From Streptomyces sp. NBC_01381 (GTDB lineage: Bacteria; Actinomycetota; Actinomycetes; Streptomycetales; Streptomycetaceae): a stretch of 64,000 nt of DNA. The DNA lies in assembly GCF_026340305.1 (NCBI RefSeq), contig NZ_JAPEPI010000001.1, positions 1,674,001 to 1,738,000 on the forward strand, given 5' to 3'. The notes under the pieces are model-generated. The model made no database searches, had not been told where the DNA came from, and saw only the letters and a program-made list of their open reading frames with translations. How positions within the stretch are numbered: position 1 is the first letter of the stretch; the number at the start of each line of letters is the position of its first letter. Shown here piece after piece: positions 56,393-64,000 of the stretch. The position numbers and the translations under genes are program-made.

Positions 56393-57160
56393 CTACGAGA
56401 CCACGGCACCACCGTCCACCGGCAGCACGACGCCGGTGATGAACGAGGCGCCGGGCGATGCGAGCCGGGTGATGGCCCAGGCGACCTCCTCCGGCCGCCC
56501 GACCCGCCCCATCGGGGTGTGCTCCATCTGCCACTTCCGGATGGCCGCCTTCTCCTCGGTCGTGAATCCGGAGTGGTCGGCGATCGGCGTGGCCACCGCG
56601 CCGGGTGCGACGGCGGCGACCCGGATGCCACGGGGCGCGAGGTCGACGGCCCAGCCGCGGGTGAGGAGTTCGAGGGCGGACTTGGTGGCGGGGTAGAGCG
56701 AGTTGCCGGGCCAGCCGCGCTGCCCGACGGCGGTCGTGACGTTCACGATGACGCCCCGGCTCTCGCCCAGGGCGTCCAGCGCGGCCTGGGTGAGCAGGAC
56801 GGGGGCGACGAGGTTGGTGGCGAGCTGGAGGCCGATGACCTCGCGGGTGTAGGTGCCGAGGCTCGCGGTGCGGACGACTCCGGCGTTGTTGACCAGGACG
56901 TCCAGGCGTCCGTGGGTCTCAAGGACGGTACGGACGATGTGCTCGGGTCCGCCGTCGGCGGTGATGTCGGCGATGAGCGGCGTGATGAGACCGCCCCCCT
57001 CGGCCGCCGTCTCGTGGAGTGGCTCGGCCCGCCGCCCCACGACGACGACCCGCGCCCCCTCGGCGGCGAAGGCGAGCGCGGTGGCGCGTCCGATGCCGGT
57101 ACCGCCCCCGGTGACGAGCACGGTCCGGGTGATGTGGTCCTGCGGTTCTTGGTGGCTCAT
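56393..57160 (-). CDS. Short-chain dehydrogenase/reductase (classical SDR)
   Basis: 255 aa. NAD(P)-dependent oxidoreductase. Seen: cofactor motif TGGGTGIG, NNAG (in LVNNAGVV), catalytic YPATK (Tyr/Lys), and the C-terminal GRPEEVAWAITRLASPGASFITGVVLPVDGG. A Thr-Thr pair lies where the catalytic Ser is usual (NVTTAVGQRG), so check the Ser position. Upstream gene is a SnoaL-like protein; downstream a MerR regulator. Confidence 0.92.
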   Translation of the reverse strand: MSHQEPQDHITRTVLVTGGGTGIGRATALAFAAEGARVVVVGRRAEPLHETAAEGGGLITPLIADITADGGPEHIVRTVLETHGRLDVLVNNAGVVRTASLGTYTREVIGLQLATNLVAPVLLTQAALDALGESRGVIVNVTTAVGQRGWPGNSLYPATKSALELLTRGWAVDLAPRGIRVAAVAPGAVATPIADHSGFTTEEKAAIRKWQMEHTPMGRVGRPEEVAWAITRLASPGASFITGVVLPVDGGAVVS

Positions 57161-57213
57161 GACGGTGATGGTCGGACCCTGCCGCTAGGGGCAGGGTCAA
57201 GTGCGGCGGGCGG

Positions 57214-57651
57214 TCAGGGGGTGCAGGCCGCGGCGATCGACAGGCTGTTCTCGTAGAGGTGGTGGCGGGTGATGCGCCCGTCCTCGACGGTGAGGCGCAG
57301 GGCGAACGGCCCATCGAAGGACTTGCCGGTGCTGCGTACGGTGCCCCAGAGCCTGCCGAAGATGACGGCGTCGGTGCCTTCGACGATCAGCGCGTCCATG
57401 GTGGCGCCGCCCTTCTCCGGGATCACGTGCTCGGCCATCTCGTCGGCCTGCGCGGCGCACTGGGCGCCGGTGGTCCGCGGCCGGATCCACGGCACGGCCG
57501 GGTTCTCGGCGAGCAGCCAGTCGACCTCGTCGGCGAAGAGGGCGGTGAGACCCTCGGTGTCGCCCGCGAGCCGGTGGCCGAGGAAGGCCTGGACGGCGGC
57601 GCGGGTGGCGTCGGCTGTGTTCTCGGCGGGCTCGGCGTTCTCGGCGGTCAT
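57214..57651 (-). CDS. SnoaL-like (NTF2-fold) protein
   Basis: 145 aa. Alpha-beta NTF2 cone: VQAFLGHRLAGDTEGLTALFADEVDWLL at the start and DGPFALRLTVEDGRITRHHLYENSL at the end are the standard SnoaL-type helix and strands with the HxYxN ligand-site pattern. Could be a small-molecule isomerase/hydrolase or a binding protein. Same strand as the SDR with a 53-nt gap. Confidence 0.85.
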   Translation of the reverse strand: MTAENAEPAENTADATRAAVQAFLGHRLAGDTEGLTALFADEVDWLLAENPAVPWIRPRTTGAQCAAQADEMAEHVIPEKGGATMDALIVEGTDAVIFGRLWGTVRSTGKSFDGPFALRLTVEDGRITRHHLYENSLSIAAACTP

Positions 57652-57882
57652 GTCGAACTCCTCGCGGTCGGCGGTTCGTTGCGGTGTGCTGACGATGGTG
57701 CCGGGAGGGCCGGACGGGCGCGATTACGTCCGAGGTAATGCGGCGCCCGGGGCGGCGCGGACGCCGGGAACCGGCGGCGTGTAAGTGGCCACGGGTGCCC
57801 CCGCCCCTTGCCCGCGCGCGTTACGGTTGCCGTGATGGAGCGTGATGGAGACCGAGATTCGGCTCAGGGGAGGGGAAGCGGC

Positions 57883-58572
57883 ATGGCGCACGGCGCCGTT
57901 GTGGGGCTCGTCTGTTTTCCGGTGAAATCGATGCTGGGGGAGGCGCACGAGCGACTCGTCTTCGACGAGCGCGGTGTGGTCGGGGACCGGCTGTGGGCCC
58001 TGCGGTACGAGGACGGGAAGCTGGGGAGCGGCAAGAACAGCCGGCGGTTCCGGCGCACGCCGGGTCTCCTTGAGCATGTCGCCGCGTACGACGACGAGGG
58101 TCCCGTCGTCACCACGCCGGACGGAGAAACGTTGCGGCCCGGGGATCCACGGACCGCGGAACTCTTCGGCGCCGGCGTGGAGTTGGCGCGCGAGAGCGAC
58201 GTCAGTCATCAGGACGCGGGCGGCGTCTCGATCGTCGGCACCGCATCGCTGCGCGCGCTCGGCGAGCTGCTCGGCGACGCCGACCCCGTCGACGTACGCA
58301 GACTGCGCAAGAACATCGTGGTCGAGACCGACGAGCCGTGGGTGGAGGAGGAGTGGGTCGGCCGGGAGATCGACTTCGGCGGTGAGCTGCGGCTGCGGGT
58401 CACCGAGCGCATCGAGCGCTGCGTGATGACCACCCAGGCCCAGCGCGGCCTGCCCGCAGACAACCGCGTCCTGAAGACCCTCACCGCCACGCGCGGCATG
58501 TGCATCGGCGTGTACGCGGACGTCGTGACCCCCGGCACCCTCGCACTCGGCGCCACGGTGGCCGCCCGGTGA
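57883..58572 (+). CDS. MOSC-domain protein
   Basis: 229 aa from the ATG at 57883, with AGGGGAGGGG upstream. N-terminal beta-barrel: VVGLVCFPVKSMLGEAHERLVFDERGVVGDRLWAL (MOSC_N). C-terminal MOSC domain: FRRLRKNIVVE-type LRKNIVVETDE and the conserved Cys in RIERCVMTTQ, with GMCIGVYADV. MOSC proteins bind sulfur/molybdenum carriers and act in molybdopterin-dependent reduction. Overlaps the next gene's start by 4 nt (GTGA). Confidence 0.9.
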   Translation: MAHGAVVGLVCFPVKSMLGEAHERLVFDERGVVGDRLWALRYEDGKLGSGKNSRRFRRTPGLLEHVAAYDDEGPVVTTPDGETLRPGDPRTAELFGAGVELARESDVSHQDAGGVSIVGTASLRALGELLGDADPVDVRRLRKNIVVETDEPWVEEEWVGREIDFGGELRLRVTERIERCVMTTQAQRGLPADNRVLKTLTATRGMCIGVYADVVTPGTLALGATVAAR

Positions 58573-59300
58573 GCCGACGCACCACCCGTACCACCCGGAT
58601 CCGGGCCGCCGCGCTGCTCGCGCTGCTCGTCGTCACCGGCTGCACCCCCGATGAGAAGGGCGAAGGCGGATCGTCGGGCCCCGACGCCGAGGCCGGCTCC
58701 GCGCTGGCCGCCGTCGACTCGCTCACCGTCAAGGGCCGTGCGCCCAGGACGGGTTACGAGCGGGAGCGGTTCGGCAGCGCCTGGGCCGACACGGACTCCA
58801 ACGGCTGCGGCACCCGGGACGACATACTCAAGCGCGACCTGGAGGACGTGAAGTTCCGGGACGGCGGCGACTGCGACGTGGCCTCGGGGACGCTCGCGCC
58901 CGACCCGTACACCGGCAAGGACGTCAGCTTCGTACGCGGCCGGAGCAAGGTCGACATCGACCATCTCGTCGCCCTCTCGGACGCCTGGCAGAAGGGCGCG
59001 GGCGGCTGGGAGCTGAGCAAGCGCATCGCCTTCGCCAACGATCCGCTCAACCTCCTTGCCGTCGACGCGGGCCCCAACCGGGGCAAGGGCGACGGCGACA
59101 CGGCCACCTGGCTGCCGCCCGACAAGGGCTACCGGTGCGCGTATGTGGCCCGGCAGGTCGCGGTGAAGAAGAAGTACGGGGTGTGGGTGACGGGCGCCGA
59201 GCGCGACGCGATGAAGCGGGTCCTCTCGGACTGCCCCCAGGAGAAGCTGCCGTCCGGCGGCAATCCGACGACGGCACCGGGGCGCTTCCACGCGCGCTGA
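58569..59300 (+). CDS. Exported lipoprotein with HNH-type (DUF1524-like) nuclease domain
   Basis: 243 aa from the GTG at 58569. N-terminus is a lipoprotein signal: Arg-rich start, hydrophobic core ALLALLVVTGC with lipobox VTGC, so Cys is the lipid anchor outside the membrane. Residues 50 on: GYERERFGSAWADTDSNGCGTRDDIL, then VDIDHLVALSDAW (the DIDH metal-site motif), FANDPLNLLAVDAGPNRGKGD (NDxxNLxxV..xNRxKGD). This is the exported DUF1524/HNH nuclease family. Likely degrades environmental DNA. Coupled to a MOSC gene for no clear reason. Confidence 0.87.
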   Translation: MSRRTTRTTRIRAAALLALLVVTGCTPDEKGEGGSSGPDAEAGSALAAVDSLTVKGRAPRTGYERERFGSAWADTDSNGCGTRDDILKRDLEDVKFRDGGDCDVASGTLAPDPYTGKDVSFVRGRSKVDIDHLVALSDAWQKGAGGWELSKRIAFANDPLNLLAVDAGPNRGKGDGDTATWLPPDKGYRCAYVARQVAVKKKYGVWVTGAERDAMKRVLSDCPQEKLPSGGNPTTAPGRFHAR

Positions 59301-59334
59301 GGAGGCGCCCCGCGCGCAGCCGGAAGAAAACCAC

Positions 59335-59363
59335 TTAACAGACCGGTCCGAGCCCGCTAGGTT
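59335..59363 (+). promoter_or_regulatory. Consensus-like promoter giving a leaderless mRNA
   Basis: TTAACA (59335-59340), a 17-nt spacer and TAGGTT (59358-59363). The ATG at 59371 follows 7 nt later, where transcription should start; no SD is present. Confidence 0.6.
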
Positions 59364-59370
59364 CCCCCGC

Positions 59371-60114
59371 ATGGACCTGAAGATCACGACCCTGGCCGAG
59401 CGCCCCGAACTCGCGGCGCCCCTCTGGCAGATGGAGGACACCTGGCCGGAGTTCATCGGGAACGACCCGATCGCCTGGTCGATGATCGGGCGGATCGTCA
59501 AGGATCTTCCCGAGTACGTCCTGGTCGCCACGGACGAGGGCGGCGCTGTCGTGGCCAAGGCGTTCAGCGTGCCGTTCGCGCTGCGCGCCGACGGCCGCGG
59601 TGAGCTGCCGGACGGCGGCTGGGACCAGGTCATGCTGTGGGCGTTCTCCGACCTGCGGCACGGCAGGAAGCCCGACACGGTGAGCGCGATCGAGATCACC
59701 GTGGCCAAGGAGTACCTCGGTCACGGTGTCTCCGGGCGGATGCTCGCCGCGATGCGCGAGAACGCACGCGCCCGCGGCTTCTCCCAGGTCGTCGCCCCGG
59801 TCCGCCCGAACGCCAAGCACCTGGAACCGGCCGCGCAGATCGACACGTACGCGCAGCGCAAGCGGGACGACGGGCTGCCCGCCGACCCGTGGCTGCGGGT
59901 GCACGTCCGCGCCGGCGGCACCATCGAGAAGGTGGCGCACGCGTCGATGACGGTGTCCGGGTCGACCGCCCAGTGGCGGGCGTGGACGGGGCTGCCGTTC
60001 GACACCGCCGGGACGGTCGAGGTGCCGGGCGCGCTTGTGCCGGTGCACTGCGAGCCCGAGCGTGGGTATGCGGTGTACGTCGAGCCCAATGTGTGGGTGC
60101 GGCACGTGCTGTGA
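59371..60114 (+). CDS. GNAT-like N-acetyltransferase
   Basis: 247 aa, larger than a typical GNAT. The acetyl-CoA site is around VAKEYLGHGVSGRMLAAMRENARARGF (A/QxxGxG/S pattern) in the middle; the C-terminal 100 residues include VVAPVRPNAKHL and DPWLRVHVRAGG (the WxRxHxxxGG pattern of a subgroup). Substrate unknown. Leaderless start as above; monocistronic and convergent with the lipoprotein gene. Confidence 0.82.
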   Translation: MDLKITTLAERPELAAPLWQMEDTWPEFIGNDPIAWSMIGRIVKDLPEYVLVATDEGGAVVAKAFSVPFALRADGRGELPDGGWDQVMLWAFSDLRHGRKPDTVSAIEITVAKEYLGHGVSGRMLAAMRENARARGFSQVVAPVRPNAKHLEPAAQIDTYAQRKRDDGLPADPWLRVHVRAGGTIEKVAHASMTVSGSTAQWRAWTGLPFDTAGTVEVPGALVPVHCEPERGYAVYVEPNVWVRHVL

Positions 60115-60132
60115 GGGCTGGCCCGCCAGCTG

Positions 60133-60906
60133 TCAGCCCGCCAGCTCGTCCAGGTCGAGCACGTCGCCGGTGGGCGGCGTCGTCTTCACGGGCTTGTCGT
60201 AGTCGCTGAACGTCAGGGACTCGGGCTTACCGCCGGTCGTCTGGTCGACCTTCAGCAGATACGGCTTGCCCTCCGTGGCGACGTAGAGCGTGTACTTCTC
60301 CTTGCCGTCGTTCTCGGTGAGCTTGATCGCCGGGGTGCCGTCGACCGTGGTCGTGCCGCCCCTGTGGGCCGCGGAGTTGACGTCCTTGAAGTCGGCGAGC
60401 AGGACGTCGAGGTCACAGAACCCGGCGATGTCCTTCGCGTCGGAGCTCGTCGCCTTCGTCTTCACCCAACGGTCCGCGAGCATGTCCACCGCGGCCTGGG
60501 TGTCGGCGGCGGGCTCACCCTTGCTCTGCGCGCGCAGGAACTTCTCGTCGTACTTCATGTAGACGGTGCCGCCCGGGACGATCAGCTCCATCGAGCCCTC
60601 GTCGGTCGTGCTGATCGCGCCCGCGCACTTGCCGCTGGTGTCGAGGGCCATGTCCATCGAGTCCAGACCGGTCTCCTCGTCCGTGACCTTGCCCGCGACG
60701 CGGAGCGACTTGGCGTCTGAGGTCGTCTTGACGGCCTTGTCGGCGATCTCGGCGCCGGACATCCCGGCGAACGGGCCCTTGGGCTCGGCCTTCTCGGCCT
60801 TTTCCCCGGCCTTGTCCCCGGCGTTGCCGGATTCGGTGCCGCAGGCCGTCAGGCCGACGGTCGCCGCTGCGGCCAGGCAGACGGCGACAAAAGTGGTGCG
60901 ATGCAT
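60133..60906 (-). CDS. Lipoprotein (LppX/LprG-like fold likely)
   Basis: 257 aa from the ATG at 60906 with GGGGGGAA upstream. Signal peptide and lipobox: VCLAAAATVGLTACG (LTAC), Cys being the lipidated residue; a Gly/Lys/Glu spacer follows. The mature part (about 50-250) has recurring strands such as SLRVAGKVTDEETGLDSMDMAL and IKLTENDGKEKYTLYVATEGKPYLLKVD, as in the concave beta-sheet lipoproteins LppX/LprG of actinobacteria that carry lipids. Fold assignment is tentative. Divergent from the methylase-like gene. Confidence 0.83.
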   Translation of the reverse strand: MHRTTFVAVCLAAAATVGLTACGTESGNAGDKAGEKAEKAEPKGPFAGMSGAEIADKAVKTTSDAKSLRVAGKVTDEETGLDSMDMALDTSGKCAGAISTTDEGSMELIVPGGTVYMKYDEKFLRAQSKGEPAADTQAAVDMLADRWVKTKATSSDAKDIAGFCDLDVLLADFKDVNSAAHRGGTTTVDGTPAIKLTENDGKEKYTLYVATEGKPYLLKVDQTTGGKPESLTFSDYDKPVKTTPPTGDVLDLDELAG

Positions 60907-61104
60907 GGAAGTTCCCCCCACAGGAGCTCGTCAAAGTGCTGACGTCATCTCAGCAGAGCCTGTGAACCGAGTCAACATGCGATTGGGTGGATGGTGAGTT
61001 AACGCCGTGAAGTGGGCGGTGCCGCATGCGCGGGTATGCTCGGCGCCACAGCGCCGCGACGCGACCACGCGCGGTGGGGCAGTGGACTGAGGGGAGCCGG
61101 TTCG

Positions 61105-63147
61105 GTGCGGGACAACGCGACAGAGGTGACCGCCGCCGGGATCGCCCGGCTCGCCGGGGTCGGCCGCGCCGCCGTCAGCAACTGGCGCCGCAGGCACGCC
61201 GACTTCCCCAAGCCCGTCGGCGGCACCGAGACCAGCCCCTCCTTCGCGCTCACCGCGGTCGAGGAGTGGCTGCGCATCCAGGGCAAACTCGGCGAGGTCC
61301 CGCTCCGGGAGAAGGTCTGGCAGCAGCTCGCAGGGCATCCGGCGGGCCCCGTGCCCGCCCTGCTGCACGCGGGCTGCGCCCTGCTTCTCGTACGCGATCG
61401 TCATCCCGGCTGGCTCAAGGTCAGCGCGGTGTCGGACGAGCGGATGGCCCAGCTGCTTCCGGGGGAGCTGGAAGGGGTCGTCGCCCCGCGCTTCGGGGGC
61501 GGTCCGGGAGTCGTGCGCATTCCGCGGGCCGCCGAACTGCTGCCCTCTGTCCCGCTGTTGAGAGGTGTCGCGGAACTCGCCACCGAGCTGGGCGCACGGC
61601 AGGCGTACGAGTTCCTGCTCGGCCGGCATATCGACGCCAACCCCCGCCAGTACACGCTCACTCCGGCAGGCCCCGCCGAGCTGATGGCCGCACTCGCCGA
61701 GATCGCAGCCCCCGCGCGGACCGTCCTCGACCCGGCCTGCGGCACCGGAGCCCTGCTGCGCGCCGTCCCGCCCCGCCCCGAACAGCGCCTGTACGGGCAG
61801 GACGCCGCCCCCGAACTCGCCGCCCTCACCGCGCTCAGGCTCGCCCTGCACTCCGACGCCACCGTGCGCGGCGCCGCCGCCGACACCCTGCGCGCGGACG
61901 CCTTCGCCGACGCGCGGGTTGACGCCGTGCTGTGCCACCCGCCGTTCAACGAACGCAACTGGGGGCACGACGAACTCGCCTACGACCCCCGCTGGGAGTA
62001 CGGCTTCCCGGCCCGCACGGAGTCCGAACTCGCCTGGGTCCAGCACGCGTTGGCCCGCATCAAGGACGGCGGCACCGCCGTCATCCTGATGCCGCCCGCC
62101 GCCGCGTCCCGCCGCTCGGGACGCCGGGTGCGCGCCGATCTCCTGCGCCGCGGTGCCCTGCGCGCCGTGCTCGCGCTGCCCGCGGGCGCCGCGCCCCCGT
62201 ACAACATCCCGCTGCACATCTGGGTCCTGAGCCGCCCCGTGCCGAACACACCGGCCTCGCCCGAGCTGCTCCTGGTCGAGACGGCGGGGCTCGCCGCCCC
62301 CGACGGCAGGGACCGGCAGGCCTGGCGGCCGGTGCAGGACGCCGTCCTCGACGTCTGGCGCCACTTCGAGAGGCACGGCACCCTCGACGAGCGGCCCGGC
62401 CTCGCCCGCGCCGTGCCGGTGCTCGAACTCCTCGACGACGAGGTCGACCTGGCCCCCGCCCGGCGCCTGCCGCCACCGGCGGCGGGCGGCGGCACCGAGC
62501 AGCTGACGGCGGTGCGCGAACGGCTCGGCGACGCGGTGCGGCGGACCGCCGATCTGCTGCCGCCGCAGGCCGAGCCCGCCGGTGCCGTTCGGTGGCCGCT
62601 CACCACGGTGGGGGAACTCGCCCGCTCCGGGGCGCTGTCGCTGCGTACCGGAACGGGCTCGGGAGCTCCCGGCAGCCGGGTGCTCACCGAGCACGACGTG
62701 CTCGCCGGAATGACACCCTCCGGATCTGTCGACCCGCTGACAGCAGACTCCGTGGTGACCGAGACCGGCGATGTCGTCATCCCGGTGTCCGGCGGCGGCA
62801 CCGCCGCCCGCGTCGTCGACGAGGCCACTGCGGGCGCCGTGCTCGGCCGCGGCCTCACCCTCCTGCGGCCCGACCCGGCCGCCATCGACCCGTGGTTCCT
62901 CGCCGGATTCCTGCGCGGCACCGCCAACAACCGCCAGGCCAGCAGCTACGCGTCCACCGCGGCCCGGCTCGACATCCGCCGCCTCCAGGTGCCCCGCCTG
63001 CCGCTCGACGGACAGCACGGCTATGGCGAGCGGTTCCGCGCGCTCGCCGCCTTCGAGGACACCCTGCGGCTCGCGGGCCGCCTGGGCGAGCAGTTGGTGC
63101 GGGGGTTGCACGACGGACTGACGGACGGGACGCTTCCGCCGGAGTGA
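61105..63147 (+). CDS. N6-methylase-fold protein with HTH N-terminus and altered catalytic motif
   Basis: 680 aa from the GTG at 61105 (GAGGGGAG upstream). Residues 9-50 form a MerR/AlpA-like HTH (AAGIARLAGVGRAAVSNWRR). Residues about 180-440: SAM site VLDPACGTGALLRA, YGQDAAPELAALTA, then CHPPFNERNWG where a DNA amino-methylase has (N/D/S)PP(Y/F): His278 replaces Asn. C-terminal half (about 510-680): a specificity-subunit-like repeat region (LTEHDVLAGMTPSG, GDVVIPVSGGGTAARVVDEATAG, LDIRRLQVPRLPL), as in HsdS or type IIG TRDs. No restriction subunit is adjacent. So it is either an inactive or a chemically different methylase. Confidence 0.83.
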   Translation: MRDNATEVTAAGIARLAGVGRAAVSNWRRRHADFPKPVGGTETSPSFALTAVEEWLRIQGKLGEVPLREKVWQQLAGHPAGPVPALLHAGCALLLVRDRHPGWLKVSAVSDERMAQLLPGELEGVVAPRFGGGPGVVRIPRAAELLPSVPLLRGVAELATELGARQAYEFLLGRHIDANPRQYTLTPAGPAELMAALAEIAAPARTVLDPACGTGALLRAVPPRPEQRLYGQDAAPELAALTALRLALHSDATVRGAAADTLRADAFADARVDAVLCHPPFNERNWGHDELAYDPRWEYGFPARTESELAWVQHALARIKDGGTAVILMPPAAASRRSGRRVRADLLRRGALRAVLALPAGAAPPYNIPLHIWVLSRPVPNTPASPELLLVETAGLAAPDGRDRQAWRPVQDAVLDVWRHFERHGTLDERPGLARAVPVLELLDDEVDLAPARRLPPPAAGGGTEQLTAVRERLGDAVRRTADLLPPQAEPAGAVRWPLTTVGELARSGALSLRTGTGSGAPGSRVLTEHDVLAGMTPSGSVDPLTADSVVTETGDVVIPVSGGGTAARVVDEATAGAVLGRGLTLLRPDPAAIDPWFLAGFLRGTANNRQASSYASTAARLDIRRLQVPRLPLDGQHGYGERFRALAAFEDTLRLAGRLGEQLVRGLHDGLTDGTLPPE

Positions 63148-63329
63148 GGCGACCGGGTTCCGGACCGGCCGCGATCAGGACGTGACCAGTACGGCAACGG
63201 TTCGGTACAACCCGGGACCGGTTCTCCTTGTCGGCCTATACGCTCGAATCTGCATCCGTTCGTATTTCGACTTCCGGCCGTGCGTTCGCCCGTGGGCACG
63301 TACGGCTGCATCAGGCACCAGGAGCAGCC

Positions 63330-63902
63330 ATGCACGGCCACGGCTACGCGCCGCAGCAACCGCCGCCGCCCTCCGGCGGCACCCATGTGACGCTGCGCGT
63401 GCTGTTCGTGGTCCTCGCCGTCGTGACCTGCGGCCTGGCGGCGTGGGGCGCGTTGCTGCGGCTCGCGATCGTGACCCGCAAGTCCTACGACTGGGTCCTG
63501 TTCGGGATCGTGGCCGCACTCGACGTGACGGCCGTCGTGCTGATCGGCGTCGACCCGGGCGCCGACGAGTTCCAGGGCCCCGGCAACGCGGGCATGGTGA
63601 TCCTCCTGAGCACGCTGGTGGCGGCCGTCGCCTACTACCTGTTCGCGGACATACGCCACTTCAGCCCGTACCGCCGAGCGCAATTCACGGGCTACGTACC
63701 GCAGCAGCCGCAGACCGCTTACGGCTATCCGCAGCAGCAGGGTCCCGCCCCCGTCCACCTCCAGCCCACACAGCTGCACCAGCCGCCGGTCCAGCAGACA
63801 CCGCCGCCGCCCACGCGTCCCGCACCGGCCCGCATCCACCAAGTACAGGCCGAGCTCGACGAGCTCAGTGACTACCTGCGCAAGCAGGAAGGCGGCAGCT
63901 GA
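63330..63902 (+). CDS. Hypothetical membrane protein next to a Ser/Thr kinase
   Basis: 190 aa from the ATG at 63330 (CCAGGAGC upstream). Three hydrophobic helices (about 20-45, 53-68, 85-105), then a Pro/Gln/Tyr-rich tail and a short charged C-terminal helix (ARIHQVQAELDELSDYLRKQ). Not recognised as a named family. Stops 2 nt before the kinase GTG, so it is co-transcribed and probably functionally linked. Confidence 0.75.
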   Translation: MHGHGYAPQQPPPPSGGTHVTLRVLFVVLAVVTCGLAAWGALLRLAIVTRKSYDWVLFGIVAALDVTAVVLIGVDPGADEFQGPGNAGMVILLSTLVAAVAYYLFADIRHFSPYRRAQFTGYVPQQPQTAYGYPQQQGPAPVHLQPTQLHQPPVQQTPPPPTRPAPARIHQVQAELDELSDYLRKQEGGS

Positions 63903-63904
63903 CC

Positions 63905-64000
63905 GTGACACTGGGGATCGGGGGCCGTGTCGTAGCCGGACGCTACGAACTCTCCACGCTCATCGGCCAGGGCGGCATGGGCCAGGTCTGGACGGCGTAC
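63905..64000 (+). CDS. Ser/Thr protein kinase (Pkn family), N-terminal fragment
   Basis: Only 32 codons are in the window. GRVVAGRYELSTLIGQGGMGQVW carries the kinase glycine loop (IGQGGMGQVW) of bacterial Hanks-type kinases. GTG start immediately after the upstream gene. Confidence 0.85.
   Translation, partial: MTLGIGGRVVAGRYELSTLIGQGGMGQVWTAY

Overview
The window is a chromosomal segment of a high-GC actinomycete, almost certainly a Streptomyces. Signs of this are the very high GC with strong third-position bias (long meaningless open frames lie opposite most genes), many GTG starts, GTGA/ATGA stop-start overlaps, the galT-galE-galK order beside a sodium/solute symporter, an Rpf-type muralytic enzyme next to rsmA-ispE, and abundant Pro/Gln-rich membrane proteins. 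I see no IS element, prophage, CRISPR array or rRNA operon. One tRNA, tRNA-Gln(UUG), is present. Most of the window is core chromosome; the least ordinary part is about 35-43 kb.

Layout. 1-7.9 kb: 3'-truncated protein mannosyltransferase, rsmI, a zinc-ribbon-like small protein, tatD, a resuscitation-promoting factor, rsmA, ispE and an acyltransferase. 8-15.7 kb: a DUF4328 membrane protein, an ABC-F ATPase, two paralogous single-pass beta-propeller proteins and a LuxR-type regulator lacking its phospho-acceptor. 15.8-21.2 kb: a symporter with a small partner, divergent from the galactose (Leloir) operon galTEK. 21.3-27.3 kb: a Uma2-fold protein, a GNAT, a second LuxR-type regulator, a MarR regulator divergent from a trans-aconitate methyltransferase and VOC pair, and a desaturase-TetR operon. 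27.6-35.1 kb: ppc, a small membrane protein, then pth, rplY, prs and glmU on the minus strand, and tRNA-Gln.

35.2-43 kb (accessory-like): a protein with HTH-like segments, a degenerate LAGLIDADG-like C-terminus and the only in-frame TTA codon I found; an orphan histidine kinase; and a four-gene cluster built from polymorphic-toxin and immunity domains. That cluster holds a YwqJ-like deaminase plus SUKH-3 protein pair and, divergently, a WHH-nuclease/SUKH fusion followed by a large protein combining an immunity-like N-terminus, collagen-like repeats, a deaminase-like motif and a SUKH-4-like C-terminus. No secretion signal is visible on any of them. This is the best candidate for a poorly described system.

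43-64 kb: a DivIVA-like coiled-coil protein, an ActP-type symporter with a DUF485 partner, an MFS exporter, a MacB-type ABC exporter (ATPase plus FtsX permease), mfd, a MerR regulator, an SDR, a SnoaL-like protein, a MOSC protein coupled to a lipoprotein nuclease, a GNAT, a lipoprotein, a methylase-fold protein with an altered catalytic motif, a small membrane protein and the start of a Ser/Thr kinase.

Two dispersed intergenic repeat families recur, mostly at gene ends. Several genes have a -10-like hexamer 6-7 nt before the start codon, suggesting leaderless mRNAs. Domain names are assigned by reading motifs; no database search was run.
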